The position numbers and the translations under genes are program-made. The notes under the pieces are model-generated. The model was given only the letters and a program-made list of their open reading frames with translations, was not told where the DNA came from and searched no databases. A stretch of DNA of 50,344 nucleotides from an uncultured Gammaproteobacteria bacterium (lineage in GTDB: Bacteria; Pseudomonadota; Gammaproteobacteria; GCA-001735895), in assembly GCA_937984095.1 (NCBI GenBank), contig CALJYH010000055.1, positions 1-50,344 on the forward strand. The letters are read 5' to 3'. Each line of letters opens with the position of its first letter. Position 1 is the first letter of the stretch. Of this stretch, positions 41,338 to 49,789 are shown piece after piece.

Positions 41338-42171
41338 ATGAATAAACTAATTACGACCCTGGGGATTGCTTTACTGGTTGCGTTGCCTTTCAACGGCATG
41401 GCAAGCCCACAGCAGGACCTGTCAGAGTTTCGGGATTACTACGAGAAACGTTTTCCGGGCACCCCTTTCGATGATTTTATCAACGGTGTCTACTCAATCG
41501 ACCCGGTAACCCGCGAACAATGGGAAGAAATCGAAGAATTTCCACCCTACGAGTTAGGCCTCAGCAAGGGTGAGGAGTTGTTCAACAAGCCGTTTGCAAA
41601 CGGCAAGACTTACGCCAGCTGCTTTGAAAATGACGGCATTGGTATCCGCCAGAACTATCCCTACTTCGATACCGATCGAGGCGAAGTCATTACCCTCGAG
41701 CTGGCAATCAACGAATGCCGCGAAGCCAATGGCGAGAAAAAATTGAAGTGGAAGAAAGGGCCAATCGCATTTATATCCGCCTACATGGCCTATACCTCGC
41801 GCGGCAATATAATTGACATCAAGATTCCGGATGATCCGCGTGCAGTTGCCGCCTATGAACGCGGCAAAAAACACTTCTACCAGAAGCGCGGTCAGCTCAA
41901 TATGGCCTGCGCCGATTGCCACAAGTTTTATGCCGGAAGCATGGTGCGCGCCGACTTGCTGAGTCCCGCATTGGGGCACTTGAGCCATTTCCCGGTATAT
42001 CGCTCCAAATGGGGCGGCATGGGTACCACGCATCGTCGGTATGGTGGTTGTAACAAGCAGGTACGGGCCAAGGACTACCCGGCACAAAGTGAAGAGTACC
42101 GCGCGCTGGAGTACTTCCATACGTACATGAGCAACGGACTCGCAGTCAACGGACCCGGCGCCAGAAAGTAA
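41338..42171 (+). CDS. soxA: SoxA, monoheme-type cytochrome of SoxXA
   Basis: A 277-residue exported protein (signal about 1-22). Only the C-terminal heme motif CADCH (191-195) is present. The N-terminal site has no CXXCH, only single cysteines (C95, C127) that could form the disulfide seen in monoheme SoxA. RRYGGCNKQVRA carries the active-site Cys238, which forms the persulfide ligand and links to SoxY. It closes the operon, 36 bp after soxZ, and a terminator follows. Confidence 0.94.
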   Translation: MNKLITTLGIALLVALPFNGMASPQQDLSEFRDYYEKRFPGTPFDDFINGVYSIDPVTREQWEEIEEFPPYELGLSKGEELFNKPFANGKTYASCFENDGIGIRQNYPYFDTDRGEVITLELAINECREANGEKKLKWKKGPIAFISAYMAYTSRGNIIDIKIPDDPRAVAAYERGKKHFYQKRGQLNMACADCHKFYAGSMVRADLLSPALGHLSHFPVYRSKWGGMGTTHRRYGGCNKQVRAKDYPAQSEEYRALEYFHTYMSNGLAVNGPGARK

Positions 42172-42194
42172 AACGAATCAAACCTTGATTTTAT

Positions 42195-42224
42195 AATGCC
42201 GGGCTTTTGACCCGGCATTTTTTT
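42195..42224 (+). terminator. Rho-independent terminator after soxA
   Basis: A 9-bp stem AATGCCGGG (42195-42203) and CCCGGCATT (42211-42219), 7-nt loop, is followed by a T-run to 42224. It ends soxXYZA, so tusA and later genes need their own promoter. Confidence 0.92.
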
Positions 42225-42240
42225 ATCCCCAAAGGGGTAG
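42225..42240. promoter_or_regulatory. Candidate operator CCCC-AAA-GGGG upstream of tusA
   Basis: A symmetric CCCCAAAGGGG (42227-42237), in ATCCCCAAAGGGGTAG, follows the soxA terminator. It shares the CCC...GGGGTA form with the site upstream of soxX, 15 bp shorter in context. It is about 180 bp before the tusA start. Confidence 0.35.
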
Positions 42241-42417
42241 CCCACTATCAAACAGGGCAGTTTTATCACCCTTCCAATTAAACTATGGTTGACACTTATT
42301 GTTTAAGGCTGTTCTATCGTCTGGTTGATACAGATCAATGAGTGCTGGCAAGAAATCTTTAAAACACTAACTTGCCTGATATACGAAACGTTTAACCAGC
42401 AGAGGAATAAATTGAAT

Positions 42418-42648
42418 ATGTCCGAATTTACCGAAAAATTTGATGCCACCGGCCTCAACTGCCCCCTTCCCATTCTGAGATCGAAGAAGGTCCTCAGTTC
42501 GATGAATAGTGGCGACGTGCTCTATGTCATTGCCACCGACTCGGGTTCAGTCAAGGATTTCGATGCCTTTTGCAAGCAAACCGGAAACGAGCTGCTGGAT
42601 AGCTCGGAAGCCGACGGCAAGTATCACTATTACATCAAGAAGGCCTGA
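42418..42648 (+). CDS. tusA: TusA-family sulfurtransferase
   Basis: A 76-residue TusA protein with the signature NCPLPIL; Cys15 carries sulfane sulfur. In sulfur oxidisers TusA takes sulfur from rhodanese or DsrE2 and passes it to DsrEFH or heterodisulfide-reductase systems. ATG 42418 is used, although TTG 42412 has better spacing (AGAGGA). It follows a separate promoter region and precedes dsrE2 by 38 bp. Confidence 0.92.
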   Translation: MSEFTEKFDATGLNCPLPILRSKKVLSSMNSGDVLYVIATDSGSVKDFDAFCKQTGNELLDSSEADGKYHYYIKKA

Positions 42649-42686
42649 GATCGTTACTCAGCGCCTAAAATATTCCGGAGTGAAGT

Positions 42687-43166
42687 ATGTCTGAGAAAAA
42701 ACTGGCGCTGATTGCCACCAAGGGAACCCTGGACTGGGCCTACCCTCCTTTCATCCTGGCATCTACCGCGGCCGCCATTGGTTACGAGGTACAGATCTTC
42801 TTCACCTTTTACGGTCTCCAGTTACTTAAAAAGGACATGAACCTCAAGGTTTCGCCGCTCGGCAATCCCGGCATGCCGATGCCGATGGGCATGGATAAAT
42901 GGTTTCCGACCATCGGTACCGCCATCCCCGGCATGGAAGCCATGATGAGCAGCATGATGAAATCGAAGATGAAATCCAAGGGCGTCGCCAGCGTTGCCGA
43001 ACTGCGTGAATTGTGCCAGGAAGCTGATGTCAAGCTAATCGCCTGCCAGATGACGGTGGATTTGTTTGACATGCAACCAAGCGAATTTATCGACGGCATC
43101 GACTACGCCGGTGCGGCCACCTTTTTCGAATTTGCCGGGGAATCAGACGTCAACCTGTTTATCTAG
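42687..43166 (+). CDS. DsrE2-type sulfur carrier protein
   Basis: A 159-residue DsrE/F-like protein of the DsrE2 group. Conserved Cys lies in KLIACQMTVDLFD, and the middle is hydrophobic and Met-rich (PGMPMPMGM). DsrE2 is usually encoded with TusA, as here, and is thought to pass persulfide sulfur. The hydrophobic stretch may mean membrane association. The start has a GGAG site. Confidence 0.88.
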   Translation: MSEKKLALIATKGTLDWAYPPFILASTAAAIGYEVQIFFTFYGLQLLKKDMNLKVSPLGNPGMPMPMGMDKWFPTIGTAIPGMEAMMSSMMKSKMKSKGVASVAELRELCQEADVKLIACQMTVDLFDMQPSEFIDGIDYAGAATFFEFAGESDVNLFI

Positions 43167-43212
43167 CAATCACTATTTCTATAAATCAAGCGAACACGAG
43201 GAGGCAGTTATC

Positions 43213-44583
43213 ATGAGGGTTCGACTTAAGTTTTTCAGCATGGCTTTACTAGCATGCACATTTCCAGCATCGGTCTGGGCCACCAACGGTTATTTCAGTC
43301 ACGGCACCAGCATCGCGGAAAAAGGCATGGCCGGTGCCGGCGTCGCCTATTCACAGGACACACTCGCCGCAGCCAACAATCCTGCCGGCATGGTCTGGCA
43401 GGGAGCCCGCTACGACATCGGAGCGGCCTTGTTTGGACCAATGCGCGAATACAAGGCTACAGGCAGTCCATCGGCCCCGGCGGGATCGCCATGTGGTCCC
43501 TGCCCCTTCAGTATCGGTGACGGCGATCAAAGCATTGATAGTGAAAACGAAGCTTTTCTGATCCCGCAATTTGGTTACAACTGGGTAATCAATGACGACA
43601 GCACTGTGGGTGTTTCGGTCTTCGGTAACGGCGGCATGAATACCGAATACAAGGACGGAACGGCCATATTGGGACCGAATCCAATAACGGGATTGAACTT
43701 CGAAGCGCCCGGTACCTTTGGTGACGGCACCACCGGTGTGGATCTGGCACAACTGTTCATTGCCACGACCTATGCAGCAAAGATCAATGAAAATACTTCC
43801 TGGGGTATCAGCGGAATCATTGCCTACCAGCGTTTTGAAGCCAAAGGCCTGGCAAATTTTAGTCCTTTTTCTTTGGATCCGAGTAACCTAACCAACAATG
43901 ACCACGATACCGCAACCGGTTTCGGCATACGGCTTGGATTTCAGACTGAAATTTCCCCGGGGGTTCGCTTTGGCGCCGCCTATCAACCCGAAATTGATAT
44001 GAGTGAATTCGATGACTACGCCGGCCTGTTCGCGGAAGATGGCGATTTTAATATCCCGTCGAACTTCACTGTCGGTTTGGCAATCGATGTTCGGGATCAT
44101 GGTGTCCTGGTCGTCGATGTACAGCAAATCAACTATGAAGATGTGGATGCAGTATCCAATCCGATAGAGCCACTCACTGACGGCAGCTGTGCAGCCGGTG
44201 CGGGCGCCGGAGGCAGTGGAGTCGGTGACGGTTGCCTCGGTGGTGACGATGGTGCCGGTTTCGGCTGGGAAGACATGACCGTCGTTAAAATTGGCTACCA
44301 GTGGCAGGACGGCGACATGACATGGCGCGTCGGTGTAAGTACAGGAGATCAACCCATACCCAGCAGCGAAGTCGTGTTTAACATTCTGGCACCTGGTGTT
44401 GTAGAGGAGCATATTACCTTCGGCTTTACCAAGCAGATTGATGCACAGAGCTCGTTCAATTTCGCCGCGATGTATGCACCCAGTGTTTCAGTAGACGGCA
44501 CCAACACTTTCGATCCAAACCAGGAAATCGAACTTGAGATGGATCAGTACGAGCTCGCATTTACCTATAACCGCAGGATATAG
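43213..44583 (+). CDS. OmpP1/FadL-family outer membrane protein
   Basis: A 456-residue outer-membrane beta-barrel of the OmpP1/FadL family (signal about 1-24). The N-terminal hatch motif NGYFSHGTSIAEKGMAGAG, then ANNPAGM, is typical. The barrel ends in an aromatic/charged C-terminal strand (LAFTYNRRI). FadL family members take up hydrophobic compounds. Here, between dsrE2 and a YeeE/YedE gene, it may admit hydrophobic sulfur (S8 or polysulfane). A conventional fatty-acid role is the alternative. ATG 43213 is preferred over the frame opening at 43066. Confidence 0.87.
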   Translation: MRVRLKFFSMALLACTFPASVWATNGYFSHGTSIAEKGMAGAGVAYSQDTLAAANNPAGMVWQGARYDIGAALFGPMREYKATGSPSAPAGSPCGPCPFSIGDGDQSIDSENEAFLIPQFGYNWVINDDSTVGVSVFGNGGMNTEYKDGTAILGPNPITGLNFEAPGTFGDGTTGVDLAQLFIATTYAAKINENTSWGISGIIAYQRFEAKGLANFSPFSLDPSNLTNNDHDTATGFGIRLGFQTEISPGVRFGAAYQPEIDMSEFDDYAGLFAEDGDFNIPSNFTVGLAIDVRDHGVLVVDVQQINYEDVDAVSNPIEPLTDGSCAAGAGAGGSGVGDGCLGGDDGAGFGWEDMTVVKIGYQWQDGDMTWRVGVSTGDQPIPSSEVVFNILAPGVVEEHITFGFTKQIDAQSSFNFAAMYAPSVSVDGTNTFDPNQEIELEMDQYELAFTYNRRI

Positions 44584-44619
44584 GCACTCACGCTGTAAAC
44601 TCAATCTACTACTTAAAAT

Positions 44620-44645
44620 GGGCAGCTGCGGGATAGCAGCTGCCC
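44620..44645 (+). other. Perfect 10-bp hairpin between FadL and DUF302-like genes
   Basis: GGGCAGCTGC (44620-44629) and GCAGCTGCCC (44636-44645) are complements with a 6-nt loop. No T-run follows, so it may stabilise the upstream message or act as an attenuator rather than a terminator. Confidence 0.5.
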
Positions 44646-44674
44646 GACTTCAGGCAACACTCGACTTTACTCTG

Positions 44675-45640
44675 ATGAAACGATCCAGACTTTCAATTCT
44701 GCGCAGTACCTGCAGCATATTGTTGTTGCTCAGTCTTGGCTCTGCCGCCATCGCAGCTGACACGCTAAAGCCATTCATCCTGGCCGGCAGTATCGAGGGA
44801 GATCAACCAGGCAAGGCTCGCGCAGGCATCGTCTCCAGCCTGCAGAACGCTGGTTTTGAGGTCATCGGGCAATACTCTCCTTACCAGGAAGCAGATGTCG
44901 TCATCTTTACTCATTCAGTATTGCGCGACCTGGCCACGCGAAGTGCACGCGGTGGTTACGGCGCCACTCTGAGAGTTTCACTCACCCGTAACAATGACAA
45001 AATCGAAATCGCGTATACCAACCCGCATTACTGGGCGAATGCCTACCGCATGCAGGCTGATGTCGAAACGATTGCATCTCAATTGAAATCCATTCTGGGA
45101 TATGAGAAGCCATTTGGTAGCGGCGATCTGTCACTGACCGCCAGCGATTTGCGCAAGTATCACTACACCTTCATGATGGAGTATTTTGATGATCCCAGCG
45201 TGTTGAATTATTTCGACTCGCACGAACAGGCAGTTATGAGGGTACGTGACAACCTGGCCAGGCAGGTCGGTGCCTCAACCCAGGTTTTTGAACTGAAGCT
45301 GGGTTCCGATACCAAAGGAAAACAGATGACCCTGTTCGGGGTCGGACTCAGCGGCTCCGATGAGGAGGATTGCAGCAGCGATGCGTACATCATGAACCGC
45401 ATCGACAGGGATTCACCCCGACATACCGCTCACCTGCCCTACGAGATTCTGGTTTATGGAGACCAGGCAGAAGCGCTCTATGGCAGATTCAGGATTGCAA
45501 TTAGCTGGCCCCACTTACCGATGATGGCAAGCGATACAGGCGCTACCTTTTTCAGTATTATGTGCGCGCCTGGCGCAATCCAGGATGTGTTAACTAAAAT
45601 TGCTGGAGGCAGCATCACCAGGTCCGGTAGCGAGAAGTAA
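44675..45640 (+). CDS. Exported DUF302-like protein
   Basis: A 321-residue exported protein (signal about 1-27, ending AIAA). Its layout includes two alpha/beta modules of about 100 residues (KARAGIVSSLQNAGFEVIGQY; later YEILVYGDQAEALYGRFRIAISWPHLP), resembling DUF302-type repeats. It follows the FadL gene and precedes the YeeE/YedE gene (31-bp gap), all on one strand. It is probably a periplasmic partner of these transporters. The substrate is unknown. ATG 44675 is preferred over the long upstream frame. Confidence 0.75.
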   Translation: MKRSRLSILRSTCSILLLLSLGSAAIAADTLKPFILAGSIEGDQPGKARAGIVSSLQNAGFEVIGQYSPYQEADVVIFTHSVLRDLATRSARGGYGATLRVSLTRNNDKIEIAYTNPHYWANAYRMQADVETIASQLKSILGYEKPFGSGDLSLTASDLRKYHYTFMMEYFDDPSVLNYFDSHEQAVMRVRDNLARQVGASTQVFELKLGSDTKGKQMTLFGVGLSGSDEEDCSSDAYIMNRIDRDSPRHTAHLPYEILVYGDQAEALYGRFRIAISWPHLPMMASDTGATFFSIMCAPGAIQDVLTKIAGGSITRSGSEK

Positions 45641-45671
45641 TGCTTCAATTTGAAAGGGTGTATTAGAGTAT

Positions 45672-46817
45672 ATGCAGCTAGATCTTTATTCACAGTCTCT
45701 GCTATGGGCGTTCGGGCTTTCCATCGTTTTCGGTGCAATCGCCAACAAGGCTAACTTTTGCACCATGGGCGCGGTTTCCGACTGGATTAATATCGGCGAT
45801 CACAACCGCATGCGCTCGTGGCTGCTGGCAATCGTGACTGCAATTATTGGTGTCGGAATTCTTGAATACTCAGGCTCCATCGACCTGTCGTTGACGACCA
45901 GCAACGATACCTCCAATCCACCCTATCGCAGCGCTAACTTCATCTGGCTGCGGCACCTGCTGGGTGGATTGATGTTTGGGATTGGCATGACGCTGGCGAG
46001 CGGCTGCGGCAACAAGACCCTGGTGCGCCTCGGCGAAGGCAATATGAAGTCGCTAGTGGTTCTTGCAATCATGGGGATCGCCGCCTGGTGGATGCTATTT
46101 TCCAATTTTAGCTACCTGGCATTCCTGCAATGGATGCTGCCGGTCAGCATTGATTTTTCGAACCAGGATATTCCGAGTCAGGATATTGCCGCAGTAGTGT
46201 TTGGTCTCGCTGGCTACGAATGGGGAGCCAGCGACGGGTTGGTGGTTGCTCTGGTCGTGGCAGTTCCGTTGCTGATTTGGATCCTCCGTTCACAGGATTT
46301 TCGATCCAATCTCGAATTGGTATCGGCAGGCCTGATCATTGGCTTGCTGATCGTTATTGGCTGGTATGTCACAGCCGGTCCGGGTGGCCTGGAACTTATG
46401 GATGAGCTCGAATTCATGGATGACCGGCCCTTTTTCACCGGCGCACAATCGCTCACTTTTATTGGACCGACTGGCCACATTGCGCAATACTTGAAAGAGG
46501 GTTTTTCCGCAATTTTTCTAACCTTTGGCGTGGCGACGGTACTCGGTGTCGTGGTTGGCTCGTTTCTGTATACCCTGATATTTCGCAAAGTCCGAATTGA
46601 ATGGTTTGTATCCTGGAATGATTTCCTGATGCACGCTATCGGTGCCCTGTTAATGGGTATTGGCGGGGTGCTGGCGATGGGTTGCACCATTGGCCAGGGA
46701 ATCACCGGCGTCTCGACCCTGGCGCTGGGGTCGATTCTGACGATCGTCGCGATCATCGCCGGCAGTGCGGCAACCATGAAGTACCAGTATTACCTAATGA
46801 TGCGTGAAGATGACTAG
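45672..46817 (+). CDS. YeeE/YedE-family sulfur transporter
   Basis: A 381-residue inner-membrane protein with about nine to ten spans. The conserved cysteine sites are NFCTMGA (C30), SGCGNKT and GCTIGQGI. Members include TsuA/YeeE, which carries thiosulfate through a channel lined with such cysteines. Location after TusA-DsrE2-FadL-DUF302 supports import of thiosulfate or sulfane sulfur to the cytoplasmic TusA relay. A charged tail ends the protein. Confidence 0.9.
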   Translation: MQLDLYSQSLLWAFGLSIVFGAIANKANFCTMGAVSDWINIGDHNRMRSWLLAIVTAIIGVGILEYSGSIDLSLTTSNDTSNPPYRSANFIWLRHLLGGLMFGIGMTLASGCGNKTLVRLGEGNMKSLVVLAIMGIAAWWMLFSNFSYLAFLQWMLPVSIDFSNQDIPSQDIAAVVFGLAGYEWGASDGLVVALVVAVPLLIWILRSQDFRSNLELVSAGLIIGLLIVIGWYVTAGPGGLELMDELEFMDDRPFFTGAQSLTFIGPTGHIAQYLKEGFSAIFLTFGVATVLGVVVGSFLYTLIFRKVRIEWFVSWNDFLMHAIGALLMGIGGVLAMGCTIGQGITGVSTLALGSILTIVAIIAGSAATMKYQYYLMMREDD

Positions 46818-46946
46818 ATGGGATATACCGACCAAAACCTGTTTTTGCTAGGCTACGGGCATTGTTAGCCATCATGCTGATAGCGAGAACTAAAACTTGA
46901 AACGATCTTTGCGCCAATTTGAAATTGTAGAAACCAGGAGATTCCG

Positions 46947-47144
46947 ATGAACCAGGCTTATCGTGACGCAATCACCCAAATGGAAGAAATGAAAGTACAG
47001 CAGGAATATATCCTCGGCTGGCAGGGCGGTTTTCTCGGGCATCCACAACGCGAAGAACAGCGTCTTACCGAAGCCTACGAAGCTGGCTACGAAGACGGTA
47101 GCGCCAAATCTTGCGACAATTTTTCAAACTGGATCGACTCCTAG
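46947..47144 (+). CDS. Small uncharacterised protein
   Basis: A 65-residue soluble protein, acidic, helical in the first 40 residues (with the pattern QQEYILGWQGGFLGHP), ending SNWIDS. AGGAG precedes ATG. It ends overlapping by 4 bp the convergent gene at 47141. I do not recognise the family. It could be a regulator or stress protein. Confidence 0.65.
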   Translation: MNQAYRDAITQMEEMKVQQEYILGWQGGFLGHPQREEQRLTEAYEAGYEDGSAKSCDNFSNWIDS

Positions 47145-47701
47145 GTTTCGAAACTAACCAGTCCAGCCAACGAACGTTTCAAAGCCACTTCGATTTCAGG
47201 CGCCTCCCTGCCGACAATATAGTCGGGTATCCAGCGACTGTCGCGTTCGCCCATGGTCTCTTTCACGCGGTCTCCAAGACGACAGCGCATTGCGAAGCTG
47301 CCGCCTTCCGCCTCGCTGAAGCCGTAATCCGCATAGTCCGCTGAACGCTGGTTGATCTTGCTGATAAAGTCAGCCTGGTACTCAGCCTCGCCCTGGACGT
47401 CAATTCGGCTATCTTCCAGCATCCGCGCCAGGTCCTTAACCAGACAGCTGATGAATTCAACACGTTGATCCTGGCTAGCCTTCGGATATACCCAGCGATC
47501 GCAGAAATGTACCAGGTAACAAACCGTTTCCTCCATGATATCGACCCGCTGACTCTGTGTGGCGGTTTCGAAATTTTCATTTTCCATGTTCAGCACAACG
47601 TTTGCCGCGAGCTTCCATATCGTTGCACTGATGGCATTTGCCATCTGCGCCGGGGACCTCGGCCGCGCGTTCTGGTTCCAGCTTTTCTTGACTCTTACCA
47701 T
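47141..47701 (-). CDS. Uncharacterised 186-residue protein
   Basis: A soluble protein, mostly helical in appearance, with Cys pair pattern VCYLVHFC and EFISCLVKDLARML. No signal peptide. Not recognised. The stop overlaps the convergent small gene by 4 bp. It shares the strand with the alpha/beta hydrolase upstream (21-bp gap), so they may be co-transcribed. Confidence 0.65.
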   Translation of the reverse strand: MVRVKKSWNQNARPRSPAQMANAISATIWKLAANVVLNMENENFETATQSQRVDIMEETVCYLVHFCDRWVYPKASQDQRVEFISCLVKDLARMLEDSRIDVQGEAEYQADFISKINQRSADYADYGFSEAEGGSFAMRCRLGDRVKETMGERDSRWIPDYIVGREAPEIEVALKRSLAGLVSFET

Positions 47702-47722
47702 GTGTAGGGTGATATCCGGAAA

Positions 47723-48520
47723 CTAGTTACGATGCGCGTCAAGCCACTCGGTAACTTGTCGCACCAGGGCGTCTTCATGGCCCTGGAAAAAATGATTCGC
47801 CCCATCGGCACGAACCTGCAGGTATTGACGACCCGATTGTTTTTTGCCTGACAGGGCTCGTTGTTCGACAGAATTGAGTACCGGCTCGAGATCCTCGCTG
47901 CCGTACAAATCCAGTACCGGAACCCGAACCTTTGCCAGTGCCTCGAGGAGATCGACGAAAGCGTTTCCCGCCCCCATGCCGATAATGACCAGCGAGTCTA
48001 CCGCATTGGCCTCGCTTTGCGACAGGTAATAAGTTGCCATCGAGGCACCCATGCTGTGAGCGACAATGGTGATATTTTTGTAGCCCTCGTCATCCAGGAA
48101 ATCGAGGGCAGACTCGAAACGCCCGGGCACCTCGGGAAACAGTAACCCGTATTCTCGTTCATCGGCATCGTTGGCCAGAATCGGCATCTGCAACGACAGC
48201 GTGGTAATGTCCTGTTCGAGCAAACCCGCACGCAAGGGGTAAATGACATCGGGCCAGTTCGGGTGCACTCCGATGCCGTGAACCAACACCACCGCACGAC
48301 CCGAGCTCTTGTCACCCTCGGTCAAGATGCTCAGAAACTCGTGTCCAATATCATCGATCAGCCATTGCTCGTCCCCATCCAGCAAACCGTCGATCACCTG
48401 CTCCGCCCAACGACTTTCCTTGGCAACGTCAGAATTAGTCGCACTGACTGGTGTTAATGTAGATACTGCCAGCAGGATAAATAATACAAGTCCGGGTTTA
48501 ATAAATGTCTTTAACATCAT
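47723..48520 (-). CDS. Exported alpha/beta hydrolase, right paralogue
   Basis: A 265-residue protein with a signal peptide (residues 1-28) and the same plan as the hydrolase at 32855. Shared features are VHGIGVHPNWPDVIYPLRAGLLEQ, TTLSLQMPILANDA, the elbow IVAHSMGASM, DLYGSEDLEPV and a late DGANHFFQGH with the His. The two paralogues flank the sulfur region, so they are probably related by duplication and could serve the same pathway. The start is Met at 48520, or the next one at 48517. Confidence 0.82.
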   Translation of the reverse strand: MMLKTFIKPGLVLFILLAVSTLTPVSATNSDVAKESRWAEQVIDGLLDGDEQWLIDDIGHEFLSILTEGDKSSGRAVVLVHGIGVHPNWPDVIYPLRAGLLEQDITTLSLQMPILANDADEREYGLLFPEVPGRFESALDFLDDEGYKNITIVAHSMGASMATYYLSQSEANAVDSLVIIGMGAGNAFVDLLEALAKVRVPVLDLYGSEDLEPVLNSVEQRALSGKKQSGRQYLQVRADGANHFFQGHEDALVRQVTEWLDAHRN

Positions 48521-48711
48521 TGCGCTTCCTGTCTAAGATACTGATAAATATAAAATTATTTCTTTCAATCTAATGCATAATACCGTTAATCAATGCTTAA
48601 AACCCCTATCCAATTTAGATATCTCGTCAACAGCCAGTCTAACTGTTTGGGAGGCACTATAAAGCGTCAGTTTCGGGTAAAATTCTAATCACTCAGACAG
48701 CGAACAAGATA

Positions 48712-49293
48712 ATGGAAAAATCGATTTTCGAGGTAAAACCCGGCAGCTTCATATTCGAAAAAGCGAAATCTTTGCCGCTTGATGTATGTCGCGAAATGAT
48801 CGATCGATTTGAAAAGCACGGTGACGAACAATATCCGGGGCGTATCGGCCAAATCATGGATCACGATGACTCCATCAAGCGCTCCACCGACCTGGTATTG
48901 AGCGGTAAATCTCACTGGCAGGACCTCGATCGTGAACTTTTCAGGGCGCTTAACCATGCGCTCGCCGAGTTCAAGCAGTATTACCCATTTTTTGACGGCC
49001 CCTTCAAGGACATGGGATATGCGATACAGCGTACCAATCCGGGCGAGTTTTATCACTGGCATATCGACGGCGGCAGTCATGAATTTGCGATGCGACAACT
49101 GGTGGCAATCTGGTATCTCAACACACTGAACGACCAGGGCGGGGAAACCGAATTTCAATACCAGGATATCCAGATCACCCCTGAAGCCGGAAAGCTGGTG
49201 CTGTTCCCGCCCTTCTGGACGCACCTGCACCGCGGTAGCACCCTGGAATCCGGCAGCAAGTACATCGCAACCACCTGGATCGTGTTCGCATGA
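48712..49293 (+). CDS. 2-oxoglutarate/Fe(II)-dependent oxygenase (prolyl 4-hydroxylase-like)
   Basis: A 193-residue enzyme with a cupin-like fold. The iron motif is YHWHIDGG (H and D), with the distal His in FWTHLHRGST and the 2OG-binding Lys/Arg later (ESGSKYIA). It resembles small bacterial prolyl-4-hydroxylase-type oxygenases. It stands alone on the plus strand. The divergent region 48521-48711 is AT-rich without a clear feature. The substrate is unknown. Confidence 0.82.
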   Translation: MEKSIFEVKPGSFIFEKAKSLPLDVCREMIDRFEKHGDEQYPGRIGQIMDHDDSIKRSTDLVLSGKSHWQDLDRELFRALNHALAEFKQYYPFFDGPFKDMGYAIQRTNPGEFYHWHIDGGSHEFAMRQLVAIWYLNTLNDQGGETEFQYQDIQITPEAGKLVLFPPFWTHLHRGSTLESGSKYIATTWIVFA

Positions 49294-49447
49294 GCCACTC
49301 GGGCGCTTACCGGTGAAAGCGGGTTAAATGTCAGGCTTCGACGGCCAACAGACTTGTCTACATTTTTTAGGCGCTGGCTAAGGTTGCCATAATTCCGGCG
49401 ATCGCCTGGCTGATTTATGGCCTGTTAATAGCCCTGTGATTTCGTCA

Positions 49448-49771
49448 CTAATGATCGAAAAATTCGTTACCCTGAATTTCACCTGCCGTGTTGATGCGAA
49501 TTCTCCGGGTGTCGGGTTTGCTGTTGAGAATATAGGCACACATCATCAGCGCAAACTCTTCATTGTTTTTTTGCATTGCCGTTAACAGCTTGTCGGCGAC
49601 AATCTGGCAGCGCTGATTCTGATCTGGGTCAGGTACCCACCAACGGCTCATTTGCCAGCCACAGTTCATATCCTGGTCCATTTTTGCAAAAAATTCGGCT
49701 GCCTCGAGGGCGAGCGCTTCTGGCACATCAAGGACATAACTCTTATCATCGAACTCAACGGTGATATTCAT
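49448..49771 (-). CDS. Uncharacterised 107-residue protein
   Basis: A short soluble protein with no signal peptide. The start MNITVEFDDKSYVLDVPEALALEAAEFF suggests a beta-rich N terminus followed by helices. A DPDQNQRC segment lies centrally. Not recognised. It is divergent from the PiuC-like gene at 49790, separated by 18 bp. Confidence 0.6.
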   Translation of the reverse strand: MNITVEFDDKSYVLDVPEALALEAAEFFAKMDQDMNCGWQMSRWWVPDPDQNQRCQIVADKLLTAMQKNNEEFALMMCAYILNSKPDTRRIRINTAGEIQGNEFFDH

Positions 49772-49789
49772 AGGGTTTTCTCGAAGACA

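Noticed and set aside
41338..42171. Diheme SoxA
   Set aside because: Only one CXXCH (191-195) is present; the N-terminal cysteines are single, so it is called the monoheme type.
49376..49439. Short hydrophobic reading (AKVAIIPAIAWLIYGLLIAL) ending in TGA
   Set aside because: Looks like a membrane helix but has no start codon, no ribosome site and only about 20 residues; possibly a chance or remnant.
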